This document shows positions 20,806-33,600 of a stretch of DNA of 64,000 bases, piece after piece (the stretch's first letter is position 1; every line of letters starts with the position of its first letter). A program made the position numbers and the translations under genes. The DNA comes from Rutstroemia sp. NJR-2017a BVV2 (Eukaryota; Ascomycota; Leotiomycetes; Helotiales; Rutstroemiaceae): NCBI GenBank assembly GCA_002946415.1, contig NJPS01000047.1:62001-126000 (forward strand), read 5' to 3'. Under the pieces are notes generated by a model. The model did not search any database. It was given only the letters and a program-made list of their open reading frames with translations, and was not told the DNA's origin.

Positions 20806-22814
20806 GATGAAATGAGAAAATATCTAGCTGTCGAAAAGACTGAAAGTGGAAATGGATGTAAAGGCTGCAGAGAAGAGAAATCTAGCGATTGTTTCAATAA
20901 AAAACAAAACCGAAAGGAAATATGAAAGATGAAAGATGAAAGTAGATATGAAAGTGAATGCAGTACAAATGAGATGGAGAAAGAAAGTAATTACACAGGA
21001 AGTTCTAGATCTACTTATATGAAGGTAGTTCTCAAGTTCGGCGAACAACGCATGCTAATATTTGTCACTGCAGGGCTGAGGATGGGTATTCAGATACATT
21101 AGATAGCCACGCATAGATTGCTTTCCGAGAGCTATGCTGACGGCCGCGCTGACGTCTGCGCTGATAGATATCATCTGAACCAATCGAGAGAGATGATTGA
21201 GGCCTCGGCTTGTGGTTTTCTTAGTAGGTAATCGCTGCCAAGTGCTTGTTGCATTCCGCTTCTGACCATGGCAAGACATTATGTCAGAGAGTAAAGGAAA
21301 ACTTTATTCACATTACCAAGATATGCTTATGCTGACTTGCAATAGACCAAAATAATACGAACTGTTAACCATCAACCCAGCCTCACTTGGCGTTTAGTGG
21401 CGTCTCACTGCATCGCTTGATGCGTTTAGATCTTATCACAGGACGAACCTTGCTGAAAAGAATAAAATGTCAAGGATCGCGTATAGTAAGAGTAGGGCTG
21501 TGTGAGACAAGATTCCCAGAAAAAGACTGTGGCGTTGGTGCGGCGAGTGTATTTGTAGGCTATACGCCAGCTGATCACGGGAATATACTGTAGGCTATCA
21601 CGGGACAGGCTAACAAGCAAGAGCATAGGACAATTTTTAGCAAGACTCCTTCACAGTCATATTTCGATGCTATATGATACCGCTTCGGAAGTATGAAGTT
21701 ACCGAGAATTTGTTGAACTTTCCAGGTGTTGCATGAAACTTCATACATACTCATTTTGCTAATCCTGTTAAGGACGTAGCTGGACCGTGGGAAACCCTCT
21801 CACTGCTTCCGTCCTTACAAAGAATTTGAACTGAAAAAGCAAAGAAATCCGAGAAATCGCTGGAGGTCAATCAGCGCGTCTCTGGTTGATTAGCTCTATT
21901 GGTCGCCTTCCCATAGCCTCGCCGGACGCCTCAAGTCGGTGCGACCGAGAATTTCCCAATCGGGACAGCTGATCCGGTATCCTACTGGTAGCTTAAAATG
22001 CATGGGCTCGGGATGCCGAAAGAACGCATTGTGATGACACGAGCAGCATGCAGAGGATTTTCCCGGGCCGTTAAGAGCTGAGCTGAACGGAAACAGCAAG
22101 TAGAAAGGCTAACGTTGGGAAGATATTGCTGACAGAGATCAAGAAGTATATGGCGCTGATACATCAAGGGATAGTGATGAAGTTCCCATGTCCTCTTCGC
22201 ACTTTCAGTTGTTCGATCCCTATGACATTTCTTTCTGAGGAAAGTTCAAGCATTCAAGCGTGGAGCATGACTAAGATTCTGCTCTGCCTTAATAAGGTTA
22301 GCGTGTTTATTCTCCACATCAGGCCACTCGAAAACAGCTGGGGATTGTTCACAACGACAACTACACGTCGTCGATCCGATCGCCACAGCAATCGTGTACC
22401 AAATACTTTCAGATGCTTTGACATTCAGTGCGTCTCGCTTCTCAAAACAGAAGGGTATCGGAACCCGCAACGATTTAGGATGGACGAAGCTACGCTTTAC
22501 TCAGACTTACCTGGACCTTCCTGGGACGCTATGGTCGATTGGCGCAGCCTCGTTGATAACGGCCACGAATAAACCTCAAAGTTTGCGAACTCCTTGCTTC
22601 CTTGCCTGTGCGCGAGGTCTACGTAATGAAGGGGTTTCAATTCTTCCGTAGTAAGGAGATTCTCGCAACTTCTGGTAGGTCTGGCTTCTTTACTATTTTC
22701 TAACTTGATTCTTCTCTATTCTGGCTCTCTGTGTCTTCTTTGGTTATTGAAGCTTGTGGTAAAGGATTGCGGTAAGGAGGAAGCACTTGGATTTCCTGGA
22801 GGACACTGGACAAG
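20806..22814. other. Intergenic, 2 kb
   Basis: The left end is the cupredoxin promoter; GAAAGATGAAAGATGAAAG at about 20922-20940 is a short purine repeat in its leader. From 21050 to 22700 there are only short frames with no splice-consistent or family-like segment. A C/T-rich stretch (22670-22740) precedes the DUF5672 gene and is probably its leader. Confidence 0.4.
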
Positions 22815-24030
22815 ATGCTGCTTTTGGGTCCCAAATTACCGGTGTATAGGTCTCTCAATCTGGGAGGGAAATTGAGAGCATTGATTTTCGTTGGAATATT
22901 TGCAGGTGTTGCTTTTATCTATAGGTAAGTTCAAAAGACCGATCTAAATTTGTGAGCATGGTTGGGTTACATTCTAACGTTGGTGATTGAGTAGATTCGC
23001 ATACCTTTTTGACAACACTATATCCGTATATACCCACACCCCTCCTGAACCTGTGACAATCACTGCGACTATGACGGTCACTAAGACGACAGCGTCTGTC
23101 TCAACAATCACTCAGACTGCAAGTCTAACTTCGACACTCGATCCAAAGAAGCTAGCATTCATGGTGGAAACTAGGTCACTTCCTCATCTCCCTCTGCAGC
23201 TTTCACACATGGCGAGCATAATACCTCCAGAATGGACATTCAAGTTTATGGGTAGCAATGCATCGATAGATTATCTTCTCTCGTTCCCACATCTACGCGA
23301 CCTTGCTGCTTCAAAAAAGCTCACGCTGCTCGGTCTGCCACCACGATGGTCAGTCTCCAGTCGGGAATCAATTTCTCAAATGTTTACCGACCCTGCTCTT
23401 TATGAACTTCTCGCCCCGGCCGAGCATTTACTTGTCTTTCAGCCAGACTCAATCTTCTGTACAAAATCAAGAAAAACATTGAACGATTTCTTGAAATACG
23501 ATTGGGTTGGTGCACCTTGGTCCGCAACTTCAAAGTATGGAGGAAATGGTGGCTTGTCGCTTCGCCGCGTTTCTTCGATTTTACAAGTGTTGAAGAAAGA
23601 AGCTCGCACAGCACATCACGGAGAGCTCGAAGACCTTTGGCTTAGTAATCGTCTTGCCAAGCTGCAAGGCGCCACCATGGCGAATGCAACGGTCAGTAAG
23701 TCGTTCAGTGTAGAGAGTCAGTGGGATGAAGCCCCCTTAGGGTTCCATATAGGGTGGCTTGGAGTTCACCATGAGCAGGTTAGTCCCCGGTACTTCAAAT
23801 CCCTTATCCAGCCTCCATTACGACGTCTCCGGAGATTGTAATGATGCATCGCGTCAGCTCTTCCCTTGTCATTAAAGCTCCGGCAAGATCTATGCAATGC
23901 TGACCAGAACTGTCATCCTAAGATATGGGATAAACCCCATTATGTTGAACACATCATGGACTATTGCCCGGAAGTAAAGATAATTCTAGGCATGAGACTA
24001 GACAATGACAAGCCTCATGGCGTCTCCTGA
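22815..24030 (+). CDS. DUF5672 glycosyltransferase-like type II membrane protein
   Basis: Three exons, 22815-22924, 22995-23778 and 23878-24030, give 348 residues with closed phases. A short basic cytosolic N-terminus precedes one transmembrane segment (ALIFVGIFAGVAFIYRFAYL, about 24-43), then a Thr-rich luminal stem. The DUF5672 domain starts around residue 90: FMVETRSLPHLPLQLSHMAS, FKFMGSNASIDYLLS, LLAPAEHLLVFQPDSIFC, FLKYDWVGAPW, YGGNGGLSLRR and a C-terminal LGMRLDNDKPHGV. PDS may correspond to the DxD-like nucleotide-sugar site of glycosyltransferases, an inference. The family is abundant in Leotiomycetes and other ascomycetes, mostly uncharacterised, and probably Golgi-resident. The last exon is needed: without it the protein would end in an unrelated Arg-rich tail. 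The final acceptor (AAAG) is slightly weak. Confidence 0.82.
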
Positions 24031-24750
24031 AAAGTTGTTAAAGGTCTTCCCTACCCGCCACTCATTTTGCAAGACATGGAACCATCACCCACAGTAGTCT
24101 TAGAAGAACCAGCGTAATCACAATCATAATCACATAGCGTAGAATGAAAGGAGAAACGGAGGTTATTGTCCAATTGCTGCACAATAGCAACTACAAGGGT
24201 GGGATGATTCCACGTCTCCTTCTGTACTAACACGTGACGAGGTCTGCACGACACACCATGTCCAATTGCAGTGTGTGTTCCGCCGTAGTGGCAAGGAAGA
24301 TCAGGTAGCACACAACTACTATATCCGAATCGTGAAATTGATAATCTCATGTACGACTGTAAGTATGATGAGTGGGATGCAGGAATCCCCACGGGTCGCT
24401 TCTCATGTGATTCGTACAAGTAATCCTTTCAATTTCATTTTCATTTTCTCTTTCTACCTCTTTGTTGCTACAATATATAAAGTAGATTGTTCAATTGCGG
24501 GAACAATTTGTGCAACAAAGACTACTGCCGAGCTTCAACGGAATTTGTTGGTTACAACAGAGACCTTGTTGGATGCCGACTCCTCTATTAAGCAATTCAC
24601 GGATTATCTTCTCGCTCTTCCCTTTGCGTTGTGTCGGTTTCAAATCCGTTTTAGACACATCCGGTCTCAGTATATCTAGGGGCCTAAAAGCTGTAGCCTC
24701 AACACAGTACTTTTGCGCCTCGTCGAAAAAAATCGAAAGATTTGACAACA
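24031..24750. other. Intergenic, 720 bp
   Basis: DUF5672 3' flank and the nitronate monooxygenase promoter; AATATATAAAG at 24471-24481 is a TATA candidate 270 bp before the ATG. No coding segment. Confidence 0.4.
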
Positions 24751-25800
24751 ATGTGTCCACCAATTCAGTCACAGTATCCATGGACAGTCGCGCCTCTAAT
24801 CGCCAACGCAGCCATGGGTGGCTTCTCAAACGCTCCCTTAGCCTCAGCAGTGAGCTTAGCAGGCGGGATAGGCTTCATCGGCGCAGTGTACGACCTAGAT
24901 GCTCTCAGCGCGCAGCTAGACTCCGCCAAAGCCACCTTTGAGAAATCAAACATTCTCTCGAAAGTTCCCGACGGAGTCCTACCAGTAGGCGCAGGCTTTC
25001 TGCTCTTCGCAGCCAAGCTCGAAGGTGCTGTGGAAGTGGTTGCGAGGCATAAGCCTGCCGTTGTCTGGCTTTCGTGCCCCAACGAAGACGAGGACTTTGG
25101 TGTCTGGACCAAGGCTATACGCGCCGTGTCTCCAAACACTCGCATATGGATCCAGACTGCCACTGTAGCTTCTGCGCTCGCGCTCGCCAAATTGTGTGCT
25201 CCTGATGTTCTGCTTATGCAAGGCTCTGACGCAGGCGGACATGGTCCACGCCCCGGAGCTGGGATCATAAGCCTGGTACCAGAGACAAGAGATGCCCTCG
25301 ATGCAGCCGGATACAATCATATCTCAGTTCTGGCCACCGGAGGAATCAGCGACGGGAGGGGCGTTGCCGCAGCGCTTATTTCCGGTGCTGACGGTGTCGT
25401 TCTGGGAACACGATTCCTAGCAAGCGAAGAGATCTCTTTGCCAGTCCAGGAGTATCAGAATGCGATTCTGCAAGCCGAAGACGGAGGCACGAGTACAGTT
25501 CGCGGCACGCATTTCGATGAGCTGAAAGGAAAGAGCATTTGGCCGGCGCAGTATGATGGGCGCGCAATTGTGGGGCCGAGTCATACGGAGTTTGTGAGTG
25601 GGGTGTCGATTGAGGAGATTAGAGAGAAGCATGCATTAGCTGTGGCGGAACCGCATAAGGGGTTTGGAGATCTGAGAGCGGCTATTTGGGCTGGTACGGG
25701 AGTGGGTCTGGTCAAGAAGGTCATGCCTGCAAGCGCGATTCTGGATGAGCTTCGACAAGGTGCGCGGAAAGCTGTAGGTGGTGTTGCGAACAAGCTGTGA
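24751..25800 (+). CDS. Nitronate monooxygenase / 2-nitropropane dioxygenase family FMN enzyme
   Basis: A single exon of 349 residues. It is an FMN-binding TIM barrel with the family motifs WTVAPLIANAAMGGFSNAPL (N-terminal strand and loop contacting FMN), LSLAGGIGFIGA-type glycine turn, QGSDAGGHGPRPGAG (residues about 161-175, the catalytic-His and phosphate region), ISVLATGGISDGRGVAAAL and GADGVVLGTRFLASEE. Known activity: oxidative denitrification of alkyl nitronates such as propionate 3-nitronate, with FMN and O2. The HGPRPGAG His matches the base of class I enzymes, but subclass cannot be fixed from this alone. There is no targeting signal. I use the ATG at 24751 because no earlier ATG is in frame. 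Codon use is more GC-rich than its flanks. Confidence 0.9.
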   Translation: MCPPIQSQYPWTVAPLIANAAMGGFSNAPLASAVSLAGGIGFIGAVYDLDALSAQLDSAKATFEKSNILSKVPDGVLPVGAGFLLFAAKLEGAVEVVARHKPAVVWLSCPNEDEDFGVWTKAIRAVSPNTRIWIQTATVASALALAKLCAPDVLLMQGSDAGGHGPRPGAGIISLVPETRDALDAAGYNHISVLATGGISDGRGVAAALISGADGVVLGTRFLASEEISLPVQEYQNAILQAEDGGTSTVRGTHFDELKGKSIWPAQYDGRAIVGPSHTEFVSGVSIEEIREKHALAVAEPHKGFGDLRAAIWAGTGVGLVKKVMPASAILDELRQGARKAVGGVANKL

Positions 25801-27557
25801 AGTGATAGGTAATCGGCTATGCATTGTTTTTTCTAGTCCAGATCTGTTGATATCATCGTGTAAAGTATACGTCTCGAAATCTGGGCCATTTCTTGTCGTC
25901 AGCTCTGTCAGTTTTGTCACATTACTCTTATACACATATTCAACCAGCATATCCGAGCAGCGTTTTGTGTGCTTCAGGGACACTCATTCCATCGGTGACT
26001 CAATTCTCAATCCTTCCTTTTATCCCTGATCCCGACTCTATTTTCATCACGACAGAACAAGCCCATATCTGAGTTTCGGAAGCAAAAGTGATAGAAAAGC
26101 AAAAGGTAGAGGAAGTCTCACCAATGCACCCTCCTCCATTATTCCATATCATTGCGCCATGAATAACATGCTCGCTTACCGTATTACAACACTCCGGCGT
26201 TCCCAAATAGGTAGATGCTACTGGCCAACTAACTGCCATCGCGTCGCAGGTACAGTTGTCTAGTTGATGATCTCTCTTATCTGCGAAGTTCGTCCAGAAT
26301 CATGAATCTTGACTTTCATGATGGTTGCAGCTTGACATCTCTTCTCTTTGGGTCCTCGAAACAGAGAAGTTCTGGAAAGCTTCCTGGTAAACATCTCTGT
26401 TCTGTAGCGCGCATGCCAAGAAGGCCTGATGCTAGTTGCAGTCTTGGCGCATGAGCTGGCGGAGAATAGGAGAATACCCAGGATATGGAGAAACCCCAGA
26501 TTTAGGGAAAGACGCAGCTTGTGGGGAAATCCCAGCTGGGATTATGATCCCGCAGCTGAAGTGTCATCATATTACCATTCGCGGGTGAGGTGCTTATCGG
26601 TTGGTATTGTTGGTTGATTGATCTTGGGTACTGCAAAACTACGTATGCAGGCCATGAGGATTGGGGACTCATACATAAATTGGTAGATTAGATACAACGT
26701 CGTTGACGGATGATAGATCCTGTAGGGTCAGTAAGTTAGTAATTGGTAGATTATGCGGTGGTCCACCAAGGACCAAGGTGAAATCCTTGGCCGGTGGACA
26801 AAGAATCCTTTCAACCCTGGTAGCCCAAGAGATGCCTACTGGGAAGCAAGTATTATTAGGTGTGCTTTGGGGAACGAAAGGAAGAATGGCGGAAGTGTGA
26901 ACTTGGCCTATTATACGAATGTCTTTTGGAGTGGCCATGGTGGCGACTGGCTTCCCTTGGGCCCGGAGGCTCATAGTATAAGTTGGATCTGACCTCATCA
27001 CTGGCAACTAAAGGAATAAAATGATCTAAAGGCCTTGAAGGCTTTTATAGAACATGATAATTAGAGAAAATACATAACTAAAAGAATAGCTAAGAACCTC
27101 TAAATCTTAACCAACCTACTAGATGCTGAGTGCGATTTCGCTTGGAATTATATTACCCCCTTGTTTGATAGATTTTGCCCAAGCAATTAAAACAGATAAA
27201 GAGCAACTGTAAGCCCTACACTGAATATAAACTATGGGAATAACAGAAGGATTTGGTTTCGCTACTGCGTTTCCCATAAGGTCGGCGCCAAAGATTCGCT
27301 CGTCTAATCCACTTCCCCCTGGCCATGACCGGCTAAGCAAGCGCACAGATGCCGTCGAGGTCGCGGTGTCGCCAGTGGAGAGAGGTTTTGGGTTACGTAT
27401 GCAAATGATACGCATATATATATATAGAGCACATGAATAACAAGACGTCAAGGAACAGAAACATACAGACAAACACTACAGTTTTCCATATAATCATATC
27501 AGCTACATCCCAGAATACTCCTAAATCCTGACTTGTGGAGTTCAACAAACATCTATC
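25801..27557. other. Gene-poor AT-rich region, 1.75 kb
   Basis: No complete gene is supported. A minus-strand exon-like piece with clustered Cys (about 26252-26120, ending at a GTGAGA donor) could be a decayed small secreted protein. At 26528-26543 is a perfect 16-bp palindrome (AATCCCAGCTGGGATT). At 26761-26799 is a hairpin (GTCCACC...GGTGGAC with an inner CCAAGG...CCTTGG). 27005-27120 is very AT-rich. The region looks like degraded repeats. Confidence 0.4.
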
Positions 27558-28034
27558 ATGGCCAGGAAGATCAAATATCCTTACAATGTACCTGAACCTC
27601 GGTGGGAACAGGTATGTGTATAATCCTTCACTCTTCCTATGATAACATATCATCTGACTTCTAGTCTGCAGTTTGAAAAGTTGAAACGTGGCGAGGAAAT
27701 GTATTCATTTGCATGGGGGCATTGGTACGATGGCCAAAGGCACTGGGAGAGTAGAGAGAAACAGAATGAATTAGAAAAAGAAGACAATGAGAGAAAGAAG
27801 AGAGAAAGAGAAGAAGATAGAAAAGCGCAGGCGATAAAAGCAGCAAAGACAAAGAAATCAGAGGAAGTGATCAAGGAAGACAGACACGCAGCAGGAAAAC
27901 GTCAACGACGAGAAGGAGCGGGGAAAAGCGGGTATAGTAAGATCAAGGATGACTCTGGTGATGAGGGAACTTCTATCTTCAAGTTGGGACGAGCACTGGC
28001 ATCTCAATCTCGACACAAAACGAACCAGAAGTAG
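27558..28034 (+). CDS. Small charged unrecognised protein, two exons
   Basis: Exons 27558-27611 and 27672-28034 (CAG/GTATGT...CTGCAG) give 138 residues. The protein begins MARKIKYPYNVPEPRWEQF, has an aromatic core FAWGHWYDGQRHW around residue 30, then a long Lys/Glu/Arg helix (about 45-95) and a basic Ser-rich tail. It has no signal peptide or membrane segment and is likely nuclear or cytosolic by composition. Two tandem acceptors lie 10 nt apart; the upstream one (CTTCTAG) would put a stop codon almost immediately after the junction, so I use the CTGCAG. I know no family with this pattern. The clean intron and the aromatic core argue that it is a real gene. Confidence 0.6.
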
Positions 28035-29668
28035 ATTTAGTTATTTATTGTTTAAATCCATTTATCAATGTAAGATTTCCCACGCTATATGTGCCAGGCA
28101 ACGCGCGTATCTATATCAATACAAGTAACAAGATTAACTTCTCAACTTCTCGCCCAGGCCACGGCACAAGGTATGGATACAATATACATATACAGTATAC
28201 TTAGCAATTTTCGGCACCATGAATTCTAATTTTTCAAGGACTTTGCTCACTGCTCAGACAGCTTCAGTCCCGTGCACATTCAAAATCTTAGAATCTCACC
28301 AAGAGCTGCAGTGCACACAGTGAAATAAAACCTCCAAGAAAACCCTATAGGGCTAAGGGAAGATTTAATGGCCTGGATATTCCGAGCGAATACTCCACGA
28401 GTTATACGAGATGTCGTTTAGAATGGCCATGTGGGCGACCGGTGACCGCGGTCGCCTGCAGCACGCAACCATATTGCGTTCGGTCACGACCTGCAACCAA
28501 CCGTCTAGTCGAGATTTTGCGCGCTTACAGTTGTATAAAACACACGACAGCCTTTACGTTAACATTCGAACCCCTTGCCACGTAAAAAAGGGCACAGCAT
28601 CAAGATGTACTGGAATTCAGAAGTAACAAACATCGATGCTGACTGCAATACAAAGAAGAAGTTACTCAAACATTGAAAAGTCGCTCTTGCTATGTTAAAT
28701 ATCTAGTCTATGATACGCGAGTTGAGATGCTTAATTGAGGACAGCTACACTGATGTACGACTCCATGAGCCAGAAATCCTAGGAAGCAAGAGTAGGGAGA
28801 ATGATACATTGATATAAAGCTTTAGAAAGAGAGAAGATGCTGATGAGAGCCAAGCAAAGAAGGCGGTAAAAATGGGCATAAAGAAGTCACCTAGCCTGCC
28901 GGCCCTATCAATATTTGGCATTATTTACTATTCTAGCCTCCTAGTAACAATTATACACGAATATTTAACCAAAAACTAGTATATATATTGCTCACACCAT
29001 CAAGCTGAGATTATTCAAATCACAATCTTATAACATCTGAGAAGGAGAAGGAAAAGGAGGAAAAGGAGGAAAAGGCTGCTTAAAAGAAAAAGGGAGAACG
29101 ACAGCCATGGTTAGGAAGACGTTAAGCTACGACAGAGGAATAGAATGTATGAAAATGATAGTGGCAGCTTGGTAGAGAAGTTTCTCGGAAAGGATCGGAA
29201 AAATGTCAATCAAAGGTTGCTTGTTTGCCTCAATGCTACAATGAAACATGTTGGTTCCACTAAAGCACCTTTTCCGTGCATTATAGCACACTCAAAATCA
29301 TAGTTGATGTGTCATTGGCAGGAGGAACACGTTAAGACCAAGAGAAAAAATTCATTACTCTTCATGAGAAATCCGCGAAGCCACATAGTATCAGCACCAA
29401 CTGGCAAGTAGGTAACCCAGCAACCCGTCCCAAACTGTACTGTGAGTCATCAACGGAAAATAAGTGCACATGCTTTTCTGAAAAGTGAAATGTGAAAAAA
29501 GGCAAGGGGTTGTGAATACAGATGGAGGGGCGCTTCGATTGGTGCGCGAACGGTTACGTTGTTGAATACATGTGACAGAATAATAATTGATTTAAGCACC
29601 TGCCAGGACCGTGAAGATTCGTCCCTAGCCATATCACAATCAACAAGAGCAAGATTAAGGGAACGAAA
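28035..29668. other. Gene-poor region, 1.6 kb
   Basis: No supported gene. A purine tract of GGAGAAGG/AAAAGGAGG units occupies about 29039-29075. The sequence is AT-rich, with many stops in all frames. Confidence 0.4.
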
Positions 29669-30396
29669 ATGTCGTATTCGTCTGGCAGCTCTCCGACCAA
29701 AACGAAGGGACATCCAATATTGTCTGATTTACCGCTAGAGATTCGTCTTCAGACTTGGAACCATGCTCTTCCCGATCCAAGAACTGTACTTATCAGAGTC
29801 GGACTTACTGCGCCAGCCATCAATAGACAATTGCCCACACAAGGCTGCCTGTTCAACCACTTGACAACCATAAACCAAAATCCCCTTTCTCTAGTCGACT
29901 GCCTGCGCCGGCCGTACTTTCATATATGCCAGGAAGCACGTCGAGAAGCTTTGAGATCTATTCGGGTTGTTTCATGTGGTGACCAGAGTAGCAACCCGAC
30001 ACATCCACCACTGTGAAAGACATGCTCTACGTGCCCTCACGCATCGCTCCCAGCCCTACGAAAGCAGGCGTGTTCAGCCCCACATCATATCTGAGAGTCA
30101 CTGCGATCGATTGAGGCGAGACAAGCCAAGCGCATATGAGTGCCGCGAAGTATCTGGCCTAGGGCTTTGAATATGGATGGAAATGCAAGAAACCATGGGT
30201 CCATGACCATAATCCAATTTAGATAGACCACCCAGAGTATTCTACCTCGGGTAATGTGATGGGATTGGTTTTCTCGCCGTCGGATATAAAGAAAAGGCTT
30301 ATTGAAGCCTTGCAGCTTATCAAATCTGAAGAACGTGGGGAGTGGCAGATTCCTCAGGTGCGGGTTTGCATAGGAAAACGCGACATGGAAGCATAA
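29669..30396 (+). pseudogene. Decayed 2EXR-domain gene
   Basis: The first 115 codons (from ATG 29669) encode a clear 2EXR start: ILSDLPLEIRLQTWNHALPD followed by PRTVLIRV and FHICQEARREALRS. The frame then ends at 30016, but homologous-looking sequence continues in other frames: DMLYVPSRIAPSPTKAGVF from about 30020, then EYGWKCKKPWVHDHNP from about 30170, broken by TAG, and finally PSDIKKRLIEALQLIKSEER to the stop TAA at 30394-30396. These segments look like parts of one protein interrupted by at least one frameshift and two in-frame stops, with no splice sites that would remove them. A usual 2EXR protein is 250-400 residues. I call it a pseudogene. A complex intron pattern is the alternative. 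Confidence 0.7.
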
Positions 30397-30641
30397 TTGC
30401 AGGTCAGGATGCACGGACGTAGACGTATGAGGAGGAGGAGAGAGAAGTATTTAGCGAGCGTCCACTCCACCTGTTTCTCGCTAAGAGTTGTGGCTTATGT
30501 TGCTGGGTCAACCTGCGTTATGTGCGAGCCACAATAAACTTTACCTCTATCCACCGATATCAGATAAATGATAGATGAAACTTCAATAAACATACGACGA
30601 CAGGACGCCCGTTCAACGACCACCAGCGAATATCAGACAAA

Positions 30642-33600
30642 ATGTCCGTCTCCGAGGATCTGATCGACTTCGACATAATTGAGAATCAGAAAGAGAATAT
30701 CCAATCACTGCCCCAAGGACGATCGGCGCGAAATCTTGCAAAATTATTCTCACCATCCCCCCTTCAACCCCACACAACACCCACGCCCTCCGACACAAAG
30801 AACCTTAATGACGCGATTAGAGAAGAATACGAGACCGAGTTAATGACCATAGCAGAGTCAGATGATCCTCTAGATATATACGATCGATATGTCAAATGGA
30901 CGTTTGATGCTTATCCTACTGCACAAGCAACACCGGCATCACAACTCGCACCTTTACTTGAGCGTGCGACAAAAACCTTCCTTAATTCTCCGCAATACAA
31001 GAATGATCCACGGTACTTGAAACTGTGGTTATCCTATATTCGGTTTTTTGCGGACTCACCACGAGAGACCTTTGCCTTCCTGGCTCGTCACAACATTGGT
31101 GAAGGATTAGCATTATACTACGAAGAATTTGCAGCATGGTTGGAGAATGCTGGCAGATGGGTACAAGCTGAGGAGGTTTACAAGCTGGGAATTGATAAAG
31201 AAGCCAGACCCGCACCACGATTATTGCGTAAGTTCAACGAATTTAAGGAAAGATTCGCAGCCAGGCCGGACAACAGCAATGAGCCTTCGTCACCGGCGTT
31301 GCCTACAGTGCGTCCAGCCCTTGCCGCAAAAGTCGATCCTTACGCTGCAGCTGTGGCACCTCGAGATCCTCAAGCACCAAGACCGCCCGCAGGCGTTGGG
31401 GGACCATCAACAACAAAGAGCGGAAAGCAGAAGATGAAGATTTTTTCGGATGATGCAAATAGCCCTGCACCGGCTGTTACATCTTCACCAGGTGCTGGAT
31501 GGCAGAGTATAGGATCATTGGCGGAGCGAAAGAAGGAGAATATGATGGAGCCAAAGCCATGGGTAGGGGAAACCTTGAAAGCTGGAGGAAAGAAGAGCAG
31601 CACAAAGATACCAATTTTCAAGGATGAGGTATGTCGGATATCTTTTTTCATAACCCTTGCCATGCATATGTTGATGATCATAGGACTAATTTCGCGGTTA
31701 TGGCGTTGTGTATTTCAGTCTTTACCTTTACCTCTACCTCAAATTGCTGTTCCAGAATTACAACAAGTGACTATCAATCCTAAAAATGGGAGGAGTGAAA
31801 GAATCTTCGTGCATTTAGAAGCTGTCTATCCCACCCCCGAAAGACCGGGTACAGAGCTGAGTTTCGAAGAATTGCGTGCTGCACATCGAGGTTGGCTGAG
31901 CAAAGTCTGGGAAAGAGAGTTGCAAGAGCAGAAGCAGAGCCACGATTGCGAACCTTCCGAGTCAACGGAAGAACCTAAGATCGGCAGTGGGACTGTTACC
32001 CGAACGATACCAGTCAAATTGGACATTCCTCGAGATCCTGTTCTGGTAGACGAGAATGGCATGAAAAAGGAGCATCACAAAGAGGGCAAACAGCGAAGGA
32101 TCAAGGTTAAGGAGGTCAATGAAACGCAGATAAGTACGTTATAAATTCCAGTGTGTAATTTTAAAGACAGCTTCTAACAAATTTTAGTCAAGGCGAAGTT
32201 ATCATCTCCTTCAGGTCCCAAAATGAAAAAGAGAAAACCAAGAGAAGCTACAATGACCCTTCACACCAAAGCGGCGACGGACGAGATCTATGATATATTC
32301 AACCAGCCTCTCAAGACCGGCGATGAAGAGGAGGAAGAAGAAGAAGAAGACGAAGAAGAAAGCGACGATGATTGCGGCGATATGACTGATGGCGACTACA
32401 CGAGCGGAGGCGAGAGTACTAATACAACAGGGCGCTTTGCAGGCAACAGTGAAGCTGAAGACGATGACGATGAGACTTCAGATGCTAAAAGTGTTAGCGA
32501 ATGGTCAGAATTTACAGCCAAAAAGGATGCCCCGGATCAGGAAGAAGATGAAGCCTCAACATTTACCGAAGGCGAAGATGAGGAATTTGAGGAGATAAAG
32601 GTAGAGGTTCCTCGCAGTATACAGCAGAACGAGGAGGTTGTTACTCCTATATCTCCCGAAGCTCCTTCGACCACAAGAACCAGCTTCGTTCCGATCCCGC
32701 CCGAAGACTACGATCCACCAACTCATCCCTATAGAGATCCGTGCCAAGTTTCCCAGAATCGACTACCTTTCATGACACCGATCGTTGAGAGAACTGAGTC
32801 TTCCCTTGGTCTACCAACTGTAAGAGAGGCGAAAGACTATTTTCACTCTGCTAGCCCGAGCAAGGCCAGTGGATCCAAGATTCAAGTGTTCCAAGATGAT
32901 TTAGGAAGTAGCCCGTTGAAGGAAATGGACAATGAAGTTCGACCAACGGATAGGTTCCCCCAGCCACAACTGGGCAAGAAAAAAACAGCGGCGCCTCTGT
33001 CTACTAAGGAAGTCGCACCCAAAGGACCGATAATACAGGACTCACAGTGTAACCCTGTCGATGAGGAGATTCGCCAACTTATTTTCGCCAACCTGCAACC
33101 ACCGCTAAGTACCTACGAGGGGTTCTCTCAGCATGACGAGAAAAGAGGCCGAGCAGCTGAGATAAAGAAATATGCCAAAGCTATCACGAAAACGAGCAAG
33201 AACACGAATGAAAAGACCAATACGAATATCTCAATGTCTCCAGTTTTACAATTTCCAGGAACTGACAGACAGTATACCTTGAAAAGGGAACTGGGTGCTG
33301 GCGCATTTGCTCCTGTCTACCTCCTTGAGAGCTTTACCGAAGACGAGCAAGACGAAAATCAAGCAGCTGCCGTTATGGGCAAAGGTGCTTTCGACCACTT
33401 CAACCGCAAACCACTAGAGGCCCTCAAGATGGAAGACCCACCTAGCGCGTGGGAGTTTTATATTATGCGACAAGCGAAACGTAGACTAGGCGTTTCCCGT
33501 CCTGCGGAGAGCATAATTGATGTTTACGAAATGCATCTTTACAAAGATGAATGCTACCTGATTGAAGAATACAGAGACCAAGGTACTCTTCTGGATATCA

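Noticed and set aside
22126..22572. 148-codon plus-strand frame in the 21-22.8 kb gap
   Set aside because: Composition unlike neighbours and no recognisable motif or splice structure.
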